Source: Corallium rubrum
Taxonomy: Eukaryota > Cnidaria > Anthozoa > Scleralcyonacea > Coralliidae
Direction: 5' to 3'
Length of the DNA stretch: 64,000 nt
Assembly (NCBI GenBank): GCA_964035015.1
Contig: OZ036002.1
Coordinates: forward strand, 11,682,199-11,746,198
The translations under genes and the position numbers were made by a program. Positions 56,001 through 64,000 of this stretch are shown piece after piece; the stretch's first letter is position 1; every line of letters starts with the position of its first letter. The notes below the pieces were generated by a model. It saw nothing but the letters and a program-made list of their open reading frames with translations, did not search any database and was not told the origin of the DNA.

Positions 56001-58966
56001 ATAAGAAAATTATTTTCTTATTAAGAAAAAAAATTTCTTAAAATGAGAAAAAAGTTTTTTGCAAGGATCGAGATTTACTAGTATCTTAAAACAAGAAAAT
56101 ATTTTATACGAATGAGAAAACCAGTTTCTTAAAATGAGAAATATTTTCAAGCATATGTTCAACATTTTTCATTTTCTCAAAACAAGAAAATATTTTCTTA
56201 AAATGAGAAAACTATTTTTTTACAATAAGAAGTATATTTTCTTAGAACATGCCGAACATTTTTCATTTTCTTAAAACAAAAAAACCCAGTTTCTCTCAAT
56301 AAAAATATTTTCTAGCACATGCATGCATATATGTGCCACTAGAATATTCTATTCGATTTTTTATTCATCTCTATAAGTTATAACATTGAGCTTCAAATGC
56401 TTTTCCAAGTTTACCATTTGTCATATTTTGTTTATAAGTGTTTCACCAATATTTCCACCAAACTTTAACTATATACCTTTCATATCTTCAAAATTCCTCT
56501 GCTAACAGATATTTAGTGCAGCATGCTACACACTATTTGATTAGACACAAAACTTGTCAAATGACCTAAATATACTAGCCCATAAAGTTGAATTAAAAAG
56601 TAGAAATGTTAATTTGTAAAACTCATGCAATGTATGGCTTTCGACTTTCGAGTGACTATGGGCGAATTTACATAAACGTTTTGTGCTACCTTAAGACCAC
56701 GCGAGGCTAACGCGGGATTATTATCCCATGATGACACGGGAACCGGGTGACGCGCTCATTTTCGAATTGGAAGTTCGTTGGTGATTGCAATATATTTGCA
56801 TGCCTTTTGCTTTGTAATTTATTGCTTCTGGTTTATAAATGGTTCTTCGCTGGACGTATACAGACGATGGATGCGATCATATTATTGAAGGTAAGTCATA
56901 GATTCTTTAATCAGCAATTTTGTATACTGATTTGTATGTATTAAATTTGAAATAGTCGGCAAGGTATACTTGGGGTATTTTATATTTATTCGCCACAGAA
57001 TGCTCTTAATTTATTCGCTAGAAATGTTCGTAATTGTTGGAACACAAACGATTTGCAGTTTGATTCTTACAAAATATGTTTATTTTCGTAGTTTATAAGT
57101 ATTACAATTACATAAAGGATTTATGGTTTGTTTCGGGAATTGACAAATTGTTTTGTGTTGATCAACAACGGCGGCAATTTTGAATATATATACCCCCTAC
57201 ATACTATAGTTAATTCATTTACAAAAAGTCGACCATTTGATTCCCTTTTTGAATTATACAACTGTTATGTTTCAATATTTAATTTAAGAAAAGGCTTTAC
57301 TGTGTCAACAACATTGCTTGAAAACTAGATATTCCTAGACAGCAATGTTCTCAGTGTTGGAGTCTGGGGTGAACTTATGCATGTATGCTATAAACCAGAC
57401 TACAAAGAATATTAAACATTTTTCAAAGAATATTAAAATTTAAACATGGACTGGGCTGGCCCGGTTAACCGGTTGTGACAACCGGGATCCAGGCAAACTG
57501 GGTTAGCTCGCTTACCATGTAATTGTAATGTTGAAAAGACATACAATTTATGTAGGACGGCTAGCCCGGTCCATGTCATCACCCCCTTAGTTTGCTGCTG
57601 TTCAGAGTTAAACAAATGTTCAGCTGTTAATGTCAGCACATTTCTTAATAAAAAAGTTAATCATACTGTAGTGATGAAACCACATTTTAATTAGAGGTGC
57701 TATTGCCGACACCACATTTCAGCCAAAATCTCTAGTGTTGAAAGATTATTAGATCTTTATTCAAGAATTTTCACACCATAGAGTTTTTTCTTTAAAAATT
57801 GAATCTAAAAAGGTTTCCATAATTAAAGTTATAATTATACCTGGACTTAAGTTAAGTATGTTTGTTGTATGATAGACTGGAGTATCACTTTTATATATTT
57901 AGGGACCAATCATTTTTCTTACGGTAATATGTGATCATAACTGGGTCAGGTAGAATTGATTCTAAATTTATGGGTGACTGTGTTGCCTGCCTGCTTGATG
58001 AAGTCGAATCATTGCCATTCACCTTCCATTCCATTCCATATGACAAGTACAAGTGTGATGTGTGTAGTGCAAAAGGAAGTTACATGTATATATTTTCAAC
58101 CTAGCATGTTTCTCTGAAATTAATTATGCAATTATGTTTACTCTCTGCATACCAGCATGGCCTGGTGGTGTAACTCTGTCCCAACACCACACAAGAGTTA
58201 GCCACATGCAGGTACATGTATGTTTACATGTAAGAAATAGTTTCTTGATCCTTGTTTGCTAAGGCTATATTAATTTTCAGGAAAACGAAGACCCAGATGT
58301 TTGGATTAAAAAGTATGATGATAGTGGAAAAAGAAAATATTTATGTTGTGTACTGGGTGGATGCCAAGAAAATGGATGAAGCTGTGGTTGGGTTTTTGGC
58401 ATGTTTTTATCTGCTGGAGTACAACTATCCAAAGCAACATGAAGTAGGCATGAACATCATACAATAGTATGTTTTTGAGGGCAAAACAATTCCTGAGGAT
58501 ATTGCAGCTTTGTTTAACAGCCAACTTTCTCAGTATAAATGCTACAAAGCTGAATCTGTTTAGCTTATAACATTTTCCCTTAATTTTATTATTATATACT
58601 GTATTGGTAAAAAGATATGGAAAAAGTAAATGCAGTCAACTGTTTCTTTTTAGAAAGGTTTAATGAGTTTAGCTTTCGTCGTACTACAACATCATAAGAA
58701 CTTTCTGAGTTCTGATGAGTTCAGAGTTCTGATGATGTCATATCACAGCGAAAGCTTAACTCATTAAACCTTTTTTAATACAGTAACAGTTGGTTGCATT
58801 TGCTTTCTCCATATCCTTTTATCTATATGTTACTGAAGGATTATGTTTATTGGACTTAAAAATTATATATTGGTGTTTAGTTGAAAGGTATAGTTTTATC
58901 ACTTTTCAGCTTATTAACATTGTTATTAGTTAAAATTAGACATGCATGCATGCAGAATTATTGTGT

Positions 58967-59012
<46 letters not shown>

Positions 59013-62000
59013 AGTAAGAAAATCCTTTTAAATTACATTATTAAATTCTAATAGAAATTATAGAATAGAATATAATCTAGATAATTATTCATATAATTCT
59101 TATATAATAATTTATTGCATGCATGTGATTTCTTTCAAGAGTTTCTCTATAAGAAAATATATTCTTATTTTAAGAAAATATGGTAACCCTTTTAAATGTA
59201 TTCGTCAAAGAGAGAAATATGGCATGCAGTGCACGAGTTAAAATAACATAATTTTAATCTCGTTTATGAAATATTTTCTTGGCAAGAAAAAAAACATAAA
59301 TTTATTCTTGTTTTAAGAAATATTTTTCATGGATTTTCTTCCTAAGAAAAAAATTTCTTGCTATTCTCCCAAATAAGAAATTTCTCATTTCAAGAAAAAA
59401 AAATCTTGAAATAAGTTTTTTTTTTCTTGGATTAAGATTTCTTTTTCTTAAAACAAGAAAATTATTTTCTTATTTTAAGAAATAATTTTCTTAGATTTTC
59501 TTAGTAAGAAAAAATTTCTTGCTATTCTCCCAAATAAGAAATTTCTTATTTTAAGAAAAAAATTTCTTAAAACAAGTTTTTTTTTTCTTGAAACAAGAAA
59601 ATGATTTTTTGCTGTGTATCAGTGTAAATAACAACAAAGATCAATACAACATATAGCGGAACCCTGACGAGTTAGCTACGCGGCGCAGCGAACTCTCAGG
59701 CAGCTTTATATATTTTGCATACGAGAATTTGTTCGTCCGTTCACTCGCCTGTTTGTTCATCCGTGCGTCCATTCGCTTCCTCGTCGTTTGTCAGGCTGTT
59801 CCATTGTTTGCATGTTCGCTCGTCCGTTGATTCGCCTGTTAGTTCGTCCGTTTGTTCGTCGGTTCATTCGCTTGTTTGTCTGTTCATTTCTTCGTCCGCT
59901 TGTTCGTTTCTCCGTCCGTTCATTCGCTTGTTTGTCCGTTCATTCGCTTGCATGCCCATTCATTTCTTTGTTCGTCTTCCTGTTTGTTCGCTTATTTCGT
60001 TCATCCGCATAGGCGTAGACTTTTGTTTTTGTCTAGGGGGGGCTGAAGTGCCGAACAGGGCCCAGGGGCATGCCCCCGCGGAAATTTCTGAAATTTAGAG
60101 TCTTGGAAATGCCATTTCCTGCATTCTGAGGGGTGATTTTTAAGAACACTGAACTGACTGAAGGTCATGAAATGTCATAAAAACTAGTTAAAATACAACA
60201 CATTTCAACAATATGTCGATTTTGTGTTTACTGGGTTGACTTATCACTGTATATGGGTGCTTTTGGCTGACAGGAACGAGGCTGTAACAGTTACTTTAGC
60301 CTAACGAGTAACCTATAATTTGGGAATGGTGATTGAGGAGTCAGTTGCTGCAAAATTTCTGGGGGGGACTCAGCCCTCCCATAGAGATTTCTCCGGGGGC
60401 TAAAGCCCCCCCCCCATACTCTACGCCTATGTTCATCTGTTCTTCATTCGCTTGCTCGTCTGCCGTTCATTCGTTCGTCCGCCCATTTGCTTTTTTTCGT
60501 CCGTCCCGGACGCGCCGAACATATATACGAGTGTGTTTTCTTTTTATCCACGAGATTCCTATTTAAAACTAATTAAATTTTATTTAAAAGTGATTCCCTT
60601 TTATATATATCAACGTACCTTTAAGACAACCATAAATCTCAGTCCTCATAGCACAAGAACTTTTCCAGGTTTTGGGGTGTATGCGGATATAGCGAGCTGT
60701 TATCGCAGATAACAAGGTATTGTAAACGATAGTGTTGCTGTCAGTATTTCCATTGAACACCTTTATCAAAAAGAAAAGATAACAATTGATTTGCACCATA
60801 TTCAGAAAGACTCAACATTGAATCAGTATTGAAACAAGTCCCCTATAAAATCAAGTCATGCACTACTAGCTCGAATGACGAGTCGAGTCATTTAATGTGC
60901 CTATGAAACAAAAAAAACTCGTTGGCATTCCTTTTTTATCACTGTTACTGTGTTTATATCAGGCCATGCAAACACATGCAGTTGTGACATCACGGCACAT
61001 TTTTTAGTCTTATTTCATAAAAGAAATAGAGAATGGACACGCTGTGTTTATTCCATTAACCGTGGTTTATATAACCTAATGCAAACACTGCACTAAATTT
61101 GGGAGAATTCAAAAGTACTAACTATGTAAACACTACGATTCGGTTTCCCACAAACTTTCAAATTCTCCCAACTTATTCTCGTGTCTGCATTAGGCTATAT
61201 ACCCATGGGTGTTTTATATATGGGTGTTTATAATATGATCAAGTCGGCAGGCTTTTAGCCAGAAGGGTGTCCTGGGACACCCAAAACATAAAAAATAAAG
61301 GAGCTTACTTTAAGATATATGTTTTTACGAAAAGTATATAGCTTATCAATATCGCTAAATCAAGAGTCAGTACAATTTAATGTACTGTATAATAAATGAG
61401 CAGGAGTGTTTTATCAGATATAAAGACACGAGGCGAAGCCGAGTGTTTTTATATCTGATAAAACACGAACTGCGACTTTATTATACGGCTTCAAAAACGA
61501 ACCACTTGGTAAGTTGATTGGCGGAGTTAGTTTGAAAAATAACCTTGTCTAAGCCGAGAAAATCAAAGCTAAAGTTTATGTAAATCAGAAGAAATCTTTA
61601 TCACGTATAAAAGATACGATACGGTCATGATTTTCTTTTGTGTTTTCCTCATGAATTATTAAGGATTTTTTGAAGCATGACATAATGACAACACAAACTC
61701 GCAAAATCGAGAATGTTCGAATCTGACATACTTTAGTGCGCCATACAGACGCTGACATGAAGTTATTTCCTTAATACCGCTGTACAAAAGTTTGTGAGAT
61801 CGCCGTCTCGCGGTGGCCTTCGGAAATGGGAGAGGGGACCACGGAAATTGGACACCCTCTCAAAATCCTGGCTATAAGCCTGCAAGACGGTTTTCTTTGA
61901 TGTACGCAGTTTATACAAAAGTTATAAACCTCGCAACAACAATAAAACCGTCACAAGCTCTTTTCCTATGGAATTATTTAGAAAACCTCCTTGATCACAT

Positions 62001-63330
62001 TATGAATTAATTAAGCACCTCGGGCTTCGCCCTCGGGATTATATATCGCTAATGAACTTAACCTACAGGTGAGGTGCTTAACCTACACTTAAATACTTAT
62101 TGAGTCGCTTTTCTTTGTTCTTGCGAGGGTTGTGTATAGCATACAACCCTATGAATACTAATTAGAAAAGAAATGAAGAAAAAAACTAGGAAAATCTTTG
62201 TCCAAGGTAGAAAAAAATAGACAAAACTTTGTTGGAAAACCTCCTCAATAAGTATTTAAGTCGGATAAAACCCTCGAACGTCGGGATTTATGCTATATAA
62301 AGCCCTCGGGTCTTTATATAGCATAAATCCCTCGTTCTCGGGCTTTATCCTATACATATATGGAGGAAGACCAGCCTTCTTGGTAGGGCTAGCCCTCCTT
62401 GCCGAAATCCCGCATCACAGCGTAATTTATTTCCTTGTAAAATGTTTTTTGCGTTTACACGACAAGAGGGACAGCTCTCCTAGGCTAGATCTCGCTATTG
62501 ACGACCAGAGATCTCGCCTAGGAGGACTGGAAATTTCCCATGTAAACGCACTCAAGAGGGATGGCACTCTTAGGAGGGCTAGCAAAAAGGTTTATGTAAA
62601 CGCAAGGTAAATTCCAGCCCTCCTACTAGGCCAAGCCTTACCAAGAGGGCCCATGTAAACAATATGTATACGTACAATTACATTTCATTGTGTTGTGTAC
62701 ACTGCCCCTGAATGTTATGTGCATGTACACGCACTCTGTCATTAGAGGCCTTAAGATACGGGTACCGCCATTTTTGTTATACTCGTAGTATACCTTAAGA
62801 TTCCCCGCGGGTTCGGTTTACGGGTACAGGTAATCTAACCGTACCCGTAGTCGTATGTACGGGTAGACCATGATCTACCACGGGAAAACGGGTAGATGTA
62901 TTTTACGAGTAAACAAAAATGGCGGTATACCCATACCCGTAAACCGAACCCGGGGTATCTTAAGATCTCTAATAATAATAAAAAACATTTCCTTCTCTTA
63001 CCTCGACCTGTCCATTTGGTTTGTAATCAATAAAGTTCTTTCCATCATTGCTGTACGAAATGGTGTAGGTTTTCACCCATTTATTCACATTCTTCCGTCC
63101 TTGAGTAGCAACCTTGGTGACTATTCCTGGTTGTCTGAGATCGATTTGAAGCCATGGATTCTTATCATCATTCTTCGGAGTCCAAGCGCCTCTTCTTGGT
63201 CCATTTACTATGGAATTCAACCTGCCGCCGTTAGCTGGGCTGAAGTTATTACTCCACGACGAAGAAGCTGTCAGTCGTGAAGCTAGAATTTTACCATTCT
63301 CCATGCCAAGCGCTTGGGGGTTCTCGCAGC
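43697..63330 (-). CDS. F5/8C - EGF - F5/8C - EGF x4 - vWA matrix-type gene (5' end outside window)
   Basis: Eleven exons on the minus strand join with GT-AG borders and matching phases. In transcript order they are 63330-63002, 60760-60619, 55835-55725, 55332-55004, 54580-54440, 53510-53394, 52228-52112, 51196-51080, 49272-49156, 45732-45431 and 44017-43697. The product in view is about 710 residues: two discoidin-type F5/8C domains, five EGF modules and a C-terminal vWA domain, all typical of secreted adhesion or matrix proteins. No signal peptide is seen, because the first exon starts in phase 1 and needs an upstream exon. A one-base deletion in exon 5 breaks the frame, so this is either a pseudogene or a sequence error. 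The exact partner and role are unknown. Confidence 0.8.
44018..45430 (-). other. Intron between the vWA exons
   Basis: It holds inverted-repeat pieces: gcagacgttctttc (44,435) / gaaagaacgtctgc (44,472), agactgtcttctc (45,021) / gaagacagtctgtt (45,057), and an arm pair at about 45,185 / 45,270 (accgctgacctttgtc / agtcagcggttgttat). It also contains a run of telomere-like taaccctaacc variants (about 44,288-44,340). No exon is evident. Confidence 0.5.
45431..45732 (-). CDS. Matrix gene: vWA first half exon
   Basis: The acceptor (cgatctatag) at 45,733 opens in phase 1: [20 protein letters not shown]. The metal-site motif is normally DxSxS; here it reads DGSGG, so the second serine is replaced by glycine. 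The threonine loop (SQTATGAAL) is kept. The exon ends KAREQ|gtaagc in phase 0. Confidence 0.85.
45835..46130. repeat. Dispersed repeat (gttttatcagatataaa hairpin family)
   Basis: It contains a hairpin (gttttatcagatataaa, then ggcttcgcc, then its complement). The whole stretch returns inverted at about 61,390-61,665, including ctcggcttagacaaggttat and gaccgtatcgtgtctttat. Confidence 0.7.
46170..46245. repeat. Hairpin
   Basis: tgtaaatcggatacggcatt and aatgctgtatccgatttaca form a stem of about 25 bp around a short loop. Confidence 0.6.
46420..46870. repeat. Dispersed repeat copy A (ttaaccgagtgcgaggtctg)
   Basis: It is aligned in the same orientation with 63,435-63,870: ttaaccgagtgcgaggtctg, gggaaagtatttgc, gaccgagcaaacgaggttaa and, at the far end, aaatcttcccgccaaaac. 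A dispersed element of about 450 bp, rich in purine-pyrimidine palindromes. No coding motif is seen. Confidence 0.65.
47160..47450. repeat. Imperfect palindromic MITE-like repeat
   Basis: gttactgttcatgacc on the left (47,171) returns inverted at the right (ggtcatgaacagtaac, 47,424), with further inner matches (tagtgtcttcatc / gatgaagacacta). Confidence 0.55.
47502..47958. mobile_element. 457 bp MITE with TTAA target site
   Basis: TIRs of about 150 bp (agtgcttatgtcacaaaaat inward, including gagatatgcggctctaaac) are flanked by TTAA on both sides. TTAA duplications are typical of piggyBac and Kolobok elements. Confidence 0.75.
47969..48163. mobile_element. 195 bp MITE with TAA target duplication
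   Basis: TIRs agcctagtttacatgggcaa and a close complement (agcctagtttacacgagcaa) are flanked by TAA (47,966-47,968 and 48,164-48,166), fitting PIF/Harbinger. Confidence 0.7.
48166..48387. mobile_element. 222 bp MITE-like element abutting the previous one
   Basis: The ends ataggcgagtttcagggt and complement are flanked by TA, sharing bases with the TAA of the neighbouring MITE. Confidence 0.45.
48597..49087. mobile_element. 491 bp MITE with TTAA target site
   Basis: TIRs of about 160 bp (agggcatatgactcgaaaat inward, with aagcaaggaaaccaaaaact) are flanked by TTAA (48,593-48,596 and 49,088-49,091). Related to the element at 52,512-53,000 and to partial copies at about 49,330-49,480 and 53,530-53,670. 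Confidence 0.8.
49156..49272 (-). CDS. Matrix gene: EGF module 5 (next to vWA)
   Basis: A 117-bp phase 1-1 exon giving one EGF repeat with six cysteines, [12 protein letters not shown] then SFSCKC and KTC. The usual NGG reads NDG here. No calcium-binding D-x-D/N-E prefix is present. Confidence 0.85.
49325..49480. repeat. Partial TTAA-family MITE arm
   Basis: The words ttatttgaaagaacacttaaaa, gcagttcttcgttttc and agatatttcagg match one arm of the 48,597 and 52,512 elements. The partner arm is missing. Confidence 0.5.
50465..51055 (+). mobile_element. Non-LTR retrotransposon 3' end
   Basis: Broken frames read like the C terminus of a non-LTR reverse transcriptase: [15 protein letters not shown], then QLRWAGH-like words, [40 protein letters not shown] final C2H2-type finger follows ([20 protein letters not shown]). 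Such a finger at the end is known in several LINE clades. The copy is 5'-truncated and frameshifted. Confidence 0.7.
51080..51196 (-). CDS. Matrix gene: EGF module 4 with an extra cysteine
   Basis: A 117-bp phase 1-1 exon. The reading [19 protein letters not shown] has GCC where the sister modules have GVC, so seven cysteines result. The rest (LCRC, then VTCEG) follows the EGF pattern. It is the most diverged of the five. Confidence 0.85.
51200..52050 (-). other. Intron, nothing recognised
   Basis: I see no exon, clear TIR pair or simple repeat here. The ORF at 51,778-52,011 (+) lacks motifs. Confidence 0.4.
52112..52228 (-). CDS. Matrix gene: EGF module 3
   Basis: A 117-bp phase 1-1 exon with the acceptor ttctag. 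It reads [18 protein letters not shown], then SFSCKC and KTCEG. Six cysteines in standard spacing. Confidence 0.9.
52512..53000. mobile_element. 489 bp MITE with TTAA target site
   Basis: The arms share gaaagaacacttaaaatgac, ttcgtttccttgcttcat and acctgaatatctcaagaatg, inverted. TTAA flanks both sides (52,508-52,511 and 53,001-53,004). Same family as the 48,597 element. Confidence 0.75.
53030..53340 (+). mobile_element. tRNA-derived SINE, second family, degraded
   Basis: gggagcacgggtggcgtgtg looks like an A-box region and gcccgggttagacgggg a decayed B box. A body with tgcttcgatggtttttcacc and ggggtctccagtttttctcc follows, a layout seen in anthozoan SINEs (family knowledge). The exact ends are not clear. 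Confidence 0.5.
53394..53510 (-). CDS. Matrix gene: EGF module 2
   Basis: A 117-bp phase 1-1 exon: [18 protein letters not shown], then [17 protein letters not shown]. It follows the second F5/8C domain directly. Confidence 0.9.
53530..54070. other. Intron with a partial TTAA-family arm
   Basis: 53,530-53,670 holds degraded words of the 48,597/52,512 MITE family. The rest is A+T-rich without a recognised feature. Confidence 0.4.
54440..54580 (-). pseudogene. Matrix gene: F5/8C domain 2, second exon, frameshifted
   Basis: The exon opens normally: [17 protein letters not shown], then ARFIRIHPK. At 54,491-54,493 the plus strand has ggtttgggg where the sister exon (60,619-60,760) has ggttttgggg. 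The loss of one base makes the exon 141 bp instead of 142 and brings a stop eight codons later. The original end ([12 protein letters not shown]) is readable in the shifted frame. The splice sites are intact. Confidence 0.85.
55004..55332 (-). CDS. Matrix gene: F5/8C domain 2, first exon
   Basis: A 329-bp exon with a phase 1 start and phase 0 end. It reads [20 protein letters not shown], later [20 protein letters not shown] and [13 protein letters not shown], and ends at GQIE. The opening cysteine would pair with the cysteine of the YGC motif in the next exon. It matches the exon at 63,002-63,330 at most positions. Confidence 0.9.
55725..55835 (-). CDS. Matrix gene: EGF module 1 (between the F5/8C domains)
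   Basis: A 111-bp phase 1-1 exon: [16 protein letters not shown], then [17 protein letters not shown]. It is two codons shorter than the other modules. Its acceptor (ccggttttag) lies only about 20 bp from the edge of the 3.76 kb transposon. Confidence 0.9.
57446..57579. mobile_element. ~134 bp GC-rich MITE
   Basis: catggactgggctggcccgg on the left and ggctagcccggtccatg on the right are inverted. Similar end words occur near 165-201. Confidence 0.5.
58279..58563 (+). pseudogene. Possible captured exon inside the TA-type transposon
   Basis: After an acceptor-like ttaattttcag at 58,278, a frame reads [20 protein letters not shown], then [20 protein letters not shown]. It meets TAG at 58,465, then continues [20 protein letters not shown] to a final TAG at 58,561. 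Even composition and continuation past one stop suggest a former coding exon. The family is not identified. Confidence 0.35.
58612..58822. mobile_element. ~210 bp hairpin MITE
   Basis: atatggaaaaagtaaatgca and ggtttaatgagtttagctttc return inverted as gaaagcttaactcattaaacc and gcatttgctttctccatat. Confidence 0.65.
58970..59007. repeat. (AT)n microsatellite
   Basis: An AT run of about 38 bp. Confidence 0.9.
59720..60505. repeat. Degenerate tetranucleotide minisatellite (ttcgtccgttcattcgcttg)
   Basis: Imperfect ttcg/tccg/ttca units run from 59,720 to 60,008 and resume at 60,432-60,505 after an inserted element. The overlapping Ser/Arg/Val/Phe-rich ORFs in all three frames are artefacts of the tetranucleotide period. 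Confidence 0.8.
60009..60431. mobile_element. 423 bp element with 8-bp target duplication
   Basis: The ends cataggcgtag and ctacgcctatg are inverted. Flanking octamers ttcatccg and ttcatctg differ by one base, fitting a hAT-like 8-bp duplication. The host is repetitive, so this match is weaker evidence. The interior has G-rich and C-rich runs near the right end. Confidence 0.55.
60619..60760 (-). CDS. Matrix gene: F5/8C domain 1, second exon (intact)
   Basis: A 142-bp exon, phase 0 start and phase 1 end: [20 protein letters not shown], then [20 protein letters not shown] and IYGCLK. It completes the discoidin fold with the conserved R-x-E-x-x-GC ending. Confidence 0.9.
61390..61665. repeat. 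Inverted copy of the 45,835-46,130 repeat
   Basis: gtgttttatcagatataaag, aggcgaagccgagtg and aaaataaccttgtctaagcc match that repeat in reverse. It lies in the intron between the two exons of F5/8C domain 1. Confidence 0.7.
62030..62350. repeat. Cluster of short palindromes
   Basis: cctcgggcttcgccctcgg (62,021) and tgctatataaagccctcggg / cttatatagcataaatccc-like inverted words (about 62,288-62,330) form small stems. Nothing coding is seen. Confidence 0.45.
62745..62970. mobile_element. ~225 bp palindromic MITE-like repeat
   Basis: ttaagatacgggtaccgcca on the left and its relatives at the right (tggcggtatacccataccc, gtatcttaag) are inverted, with an inner pair cgggttcggtttacggg / cccgtaaaccgaacccg. 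Confidence 0.6.
63002..63330 (-). CDS. Matrix gene: F5/8C domain 1, first exon in view
   Basis: A 329-bp exon with the acceptor gcgtttcag at 63,331 (phase 1) and donor GAG|gtaaga (phase 0). It reads [20 protein letters not shown], later [20 protein letters not shown] and [13 protein letters not shown]. An upstream exon, probably with a signal peptide, must lie beyond the window. Confidence 0.9.
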
Positions 63331-63434
63331 CTGAAACGCCTAAAAATAAAAAATACCGTAATGACTCATTTTAGTATATATGCAGTGGTTGTATAGTGCG
63401 CCAACTCTGCAGTCTGCAGACCATTACTAAAGGC

Positions 63435-63870
63435 ATATTAACCGAGTGCGAGGTCTGTACGGGAAAGTATTTGCTTGAGGTTTTCGTACAGACCGAGCGA
63501 GAAAGGAGCAGAGTTTGTAGAAAGTGCCGAAGGCAAATAATACCCAGTAAAAACCGAGCAAACGAGGTTAATAAGCTACTTATTATATGGCTTTTGGTTC
63601 GTTACGTTTTCCTATTTGATTTTATCTCATCGTTCGCCTCTTCAGATATTGCTGTTTGCCTTACTTCTGAGCATGTTCTTTTGTTTAATATTTACATCTG
63701 TTAAGCATATATTTTTAGCGCTTTTAAATAAGTAGTTTTCATAGAAAGAAACACTAATGTTTTAGGACGTATCGTTGTTTAAAATGTTCTAACGAAAATG
63801 TCTATAGTAGTCTCTTATTTTCATTCAAATCAGCTCAGAAATTTTCCCGCCAAAACTTGCTGGTTATCAA
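63435..63870. repeat. Dispersed repeat copy B (ttaaccgagtgcgaggtctg)
   Basis: Same family and orientation as 46,420-46,870. The plus-strand ORF at 63,396-63,704 runs through it and is not considered real. Confidence 0.65.
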
Positions 63871-64000
63871 AAAAGGTGAAATGCCCCCCACACTGCTGGG
63901 AGAATGGACCTTTTCACCAATAGAGGCGACATCTTGAATTCGCAATGCATTGTGGTCTATCTAGGGTAATAAGCTCAATTAAAAGGGGGATTGCATAGTG

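Larger units (their letters stand above)
55856..59616. mobile_element. 3.76 kb TA-type transposon with long aagaaaat subterminal arrays
   Basis: The ends cacagcaaaaaatgattttc and complement are flanked by TA (55,854-55,855 and 59,617-59,618). Each end carries several hundred bases of near-repeats built from aagaaaat and attttctt (55,870-56,300; 59,140-59,600). No transposase is found. The interior has a possible captured gene piece, a hairpin MITE (58,612-58,822), a GC-rich MITE (57,446-57,579) and an (AT)n run. It sits in an intron of the matrix gene. Confidence 0.75.

Noticed and set aside
59715..60098. Three overlapping Ser/Phe/Val-rich ORFs
   Set aside because: A tetranucleotide minisatellite keeps all frames open; no motif.
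1..64000. CRISPR array or bacterial operon structure
   Set aside because: The window is clearly eukaryotic: introns, SINEs, MITEs and retrotransposons; the tandem arrays seen are minisatellites or TIR subrepeats without spacer structure.

Overview
This is a eukaryotic window, A+T-rich, packed with transposons and carrying split genes with canonical GT-AG introns. The only convincing host gene is an extracellular-matrix-type gene built from F5/8C (discoidin), EGF and von Willebrand A domains. With BEL/Pao and Ty3/gypsy relics, tRNA-derived SINEs and a HECT-bearing DNA transposon, this points to an invertebrate metazoan. An anthozoan cnidarian such as a stony coral or anemone is my best guess (inference, not proven).

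Layout. 1-10,200: a decayed Ty3/gypsy retrotransposon (LTR-like repeats, primer-binding-like site, gag, RT/RNase H) split by at least three later insertions: a 4.5 kb element with CATATG-rich ends (2071-6611), a TA-type MITE (7111-7289) and a 2.06 kb element with a 9-bp target duplication that carries a RecQ-like helicase piece and a zinc-finger ORF (7691-9747). 10,200-12,100: two head-to-head tRNA-derived SINEs and microsatellites. 12,475-16,790: a BEL/Pao relic (+) joined tail-to-tail to a Ty3/gypsy relic (-). 17,053-17,319: palindromic MITE. 17,411-37,676: four tandem copies of an unidentified 2.57 kb repeat. The third copy is split by a 9,886 bp transposon (24,579-34,464) with 6-bp TSDs and long TIRs, encoding a two-exon DDE integrase-like transposase (-) and a three-exon HECT-domain protein (+). 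A divergent inverted piece of the 2.57 kb repeat lies at 39,283-40,262. 37,680-43,690 is otherwise gene-poor. 43,697-63,330: the matrix gene on the minus strand, 5' end outside the window, with introns full of MITEs.

How the parts relate. The transposase and HECT genes are convergent, lie inside one pair of TIRs and form one mobile unit; its empty site can be read in the three sister repeats. All matrix-gene exons join in compatible phase (modules 1-1), giving F5/8C - EGF - F5/8C - EGF x4 - vWA - stop, but the second F5/8C domain has a one-base deletion that shifts the frame. Most short ORFs in the window lie in repeats and have no coding support.
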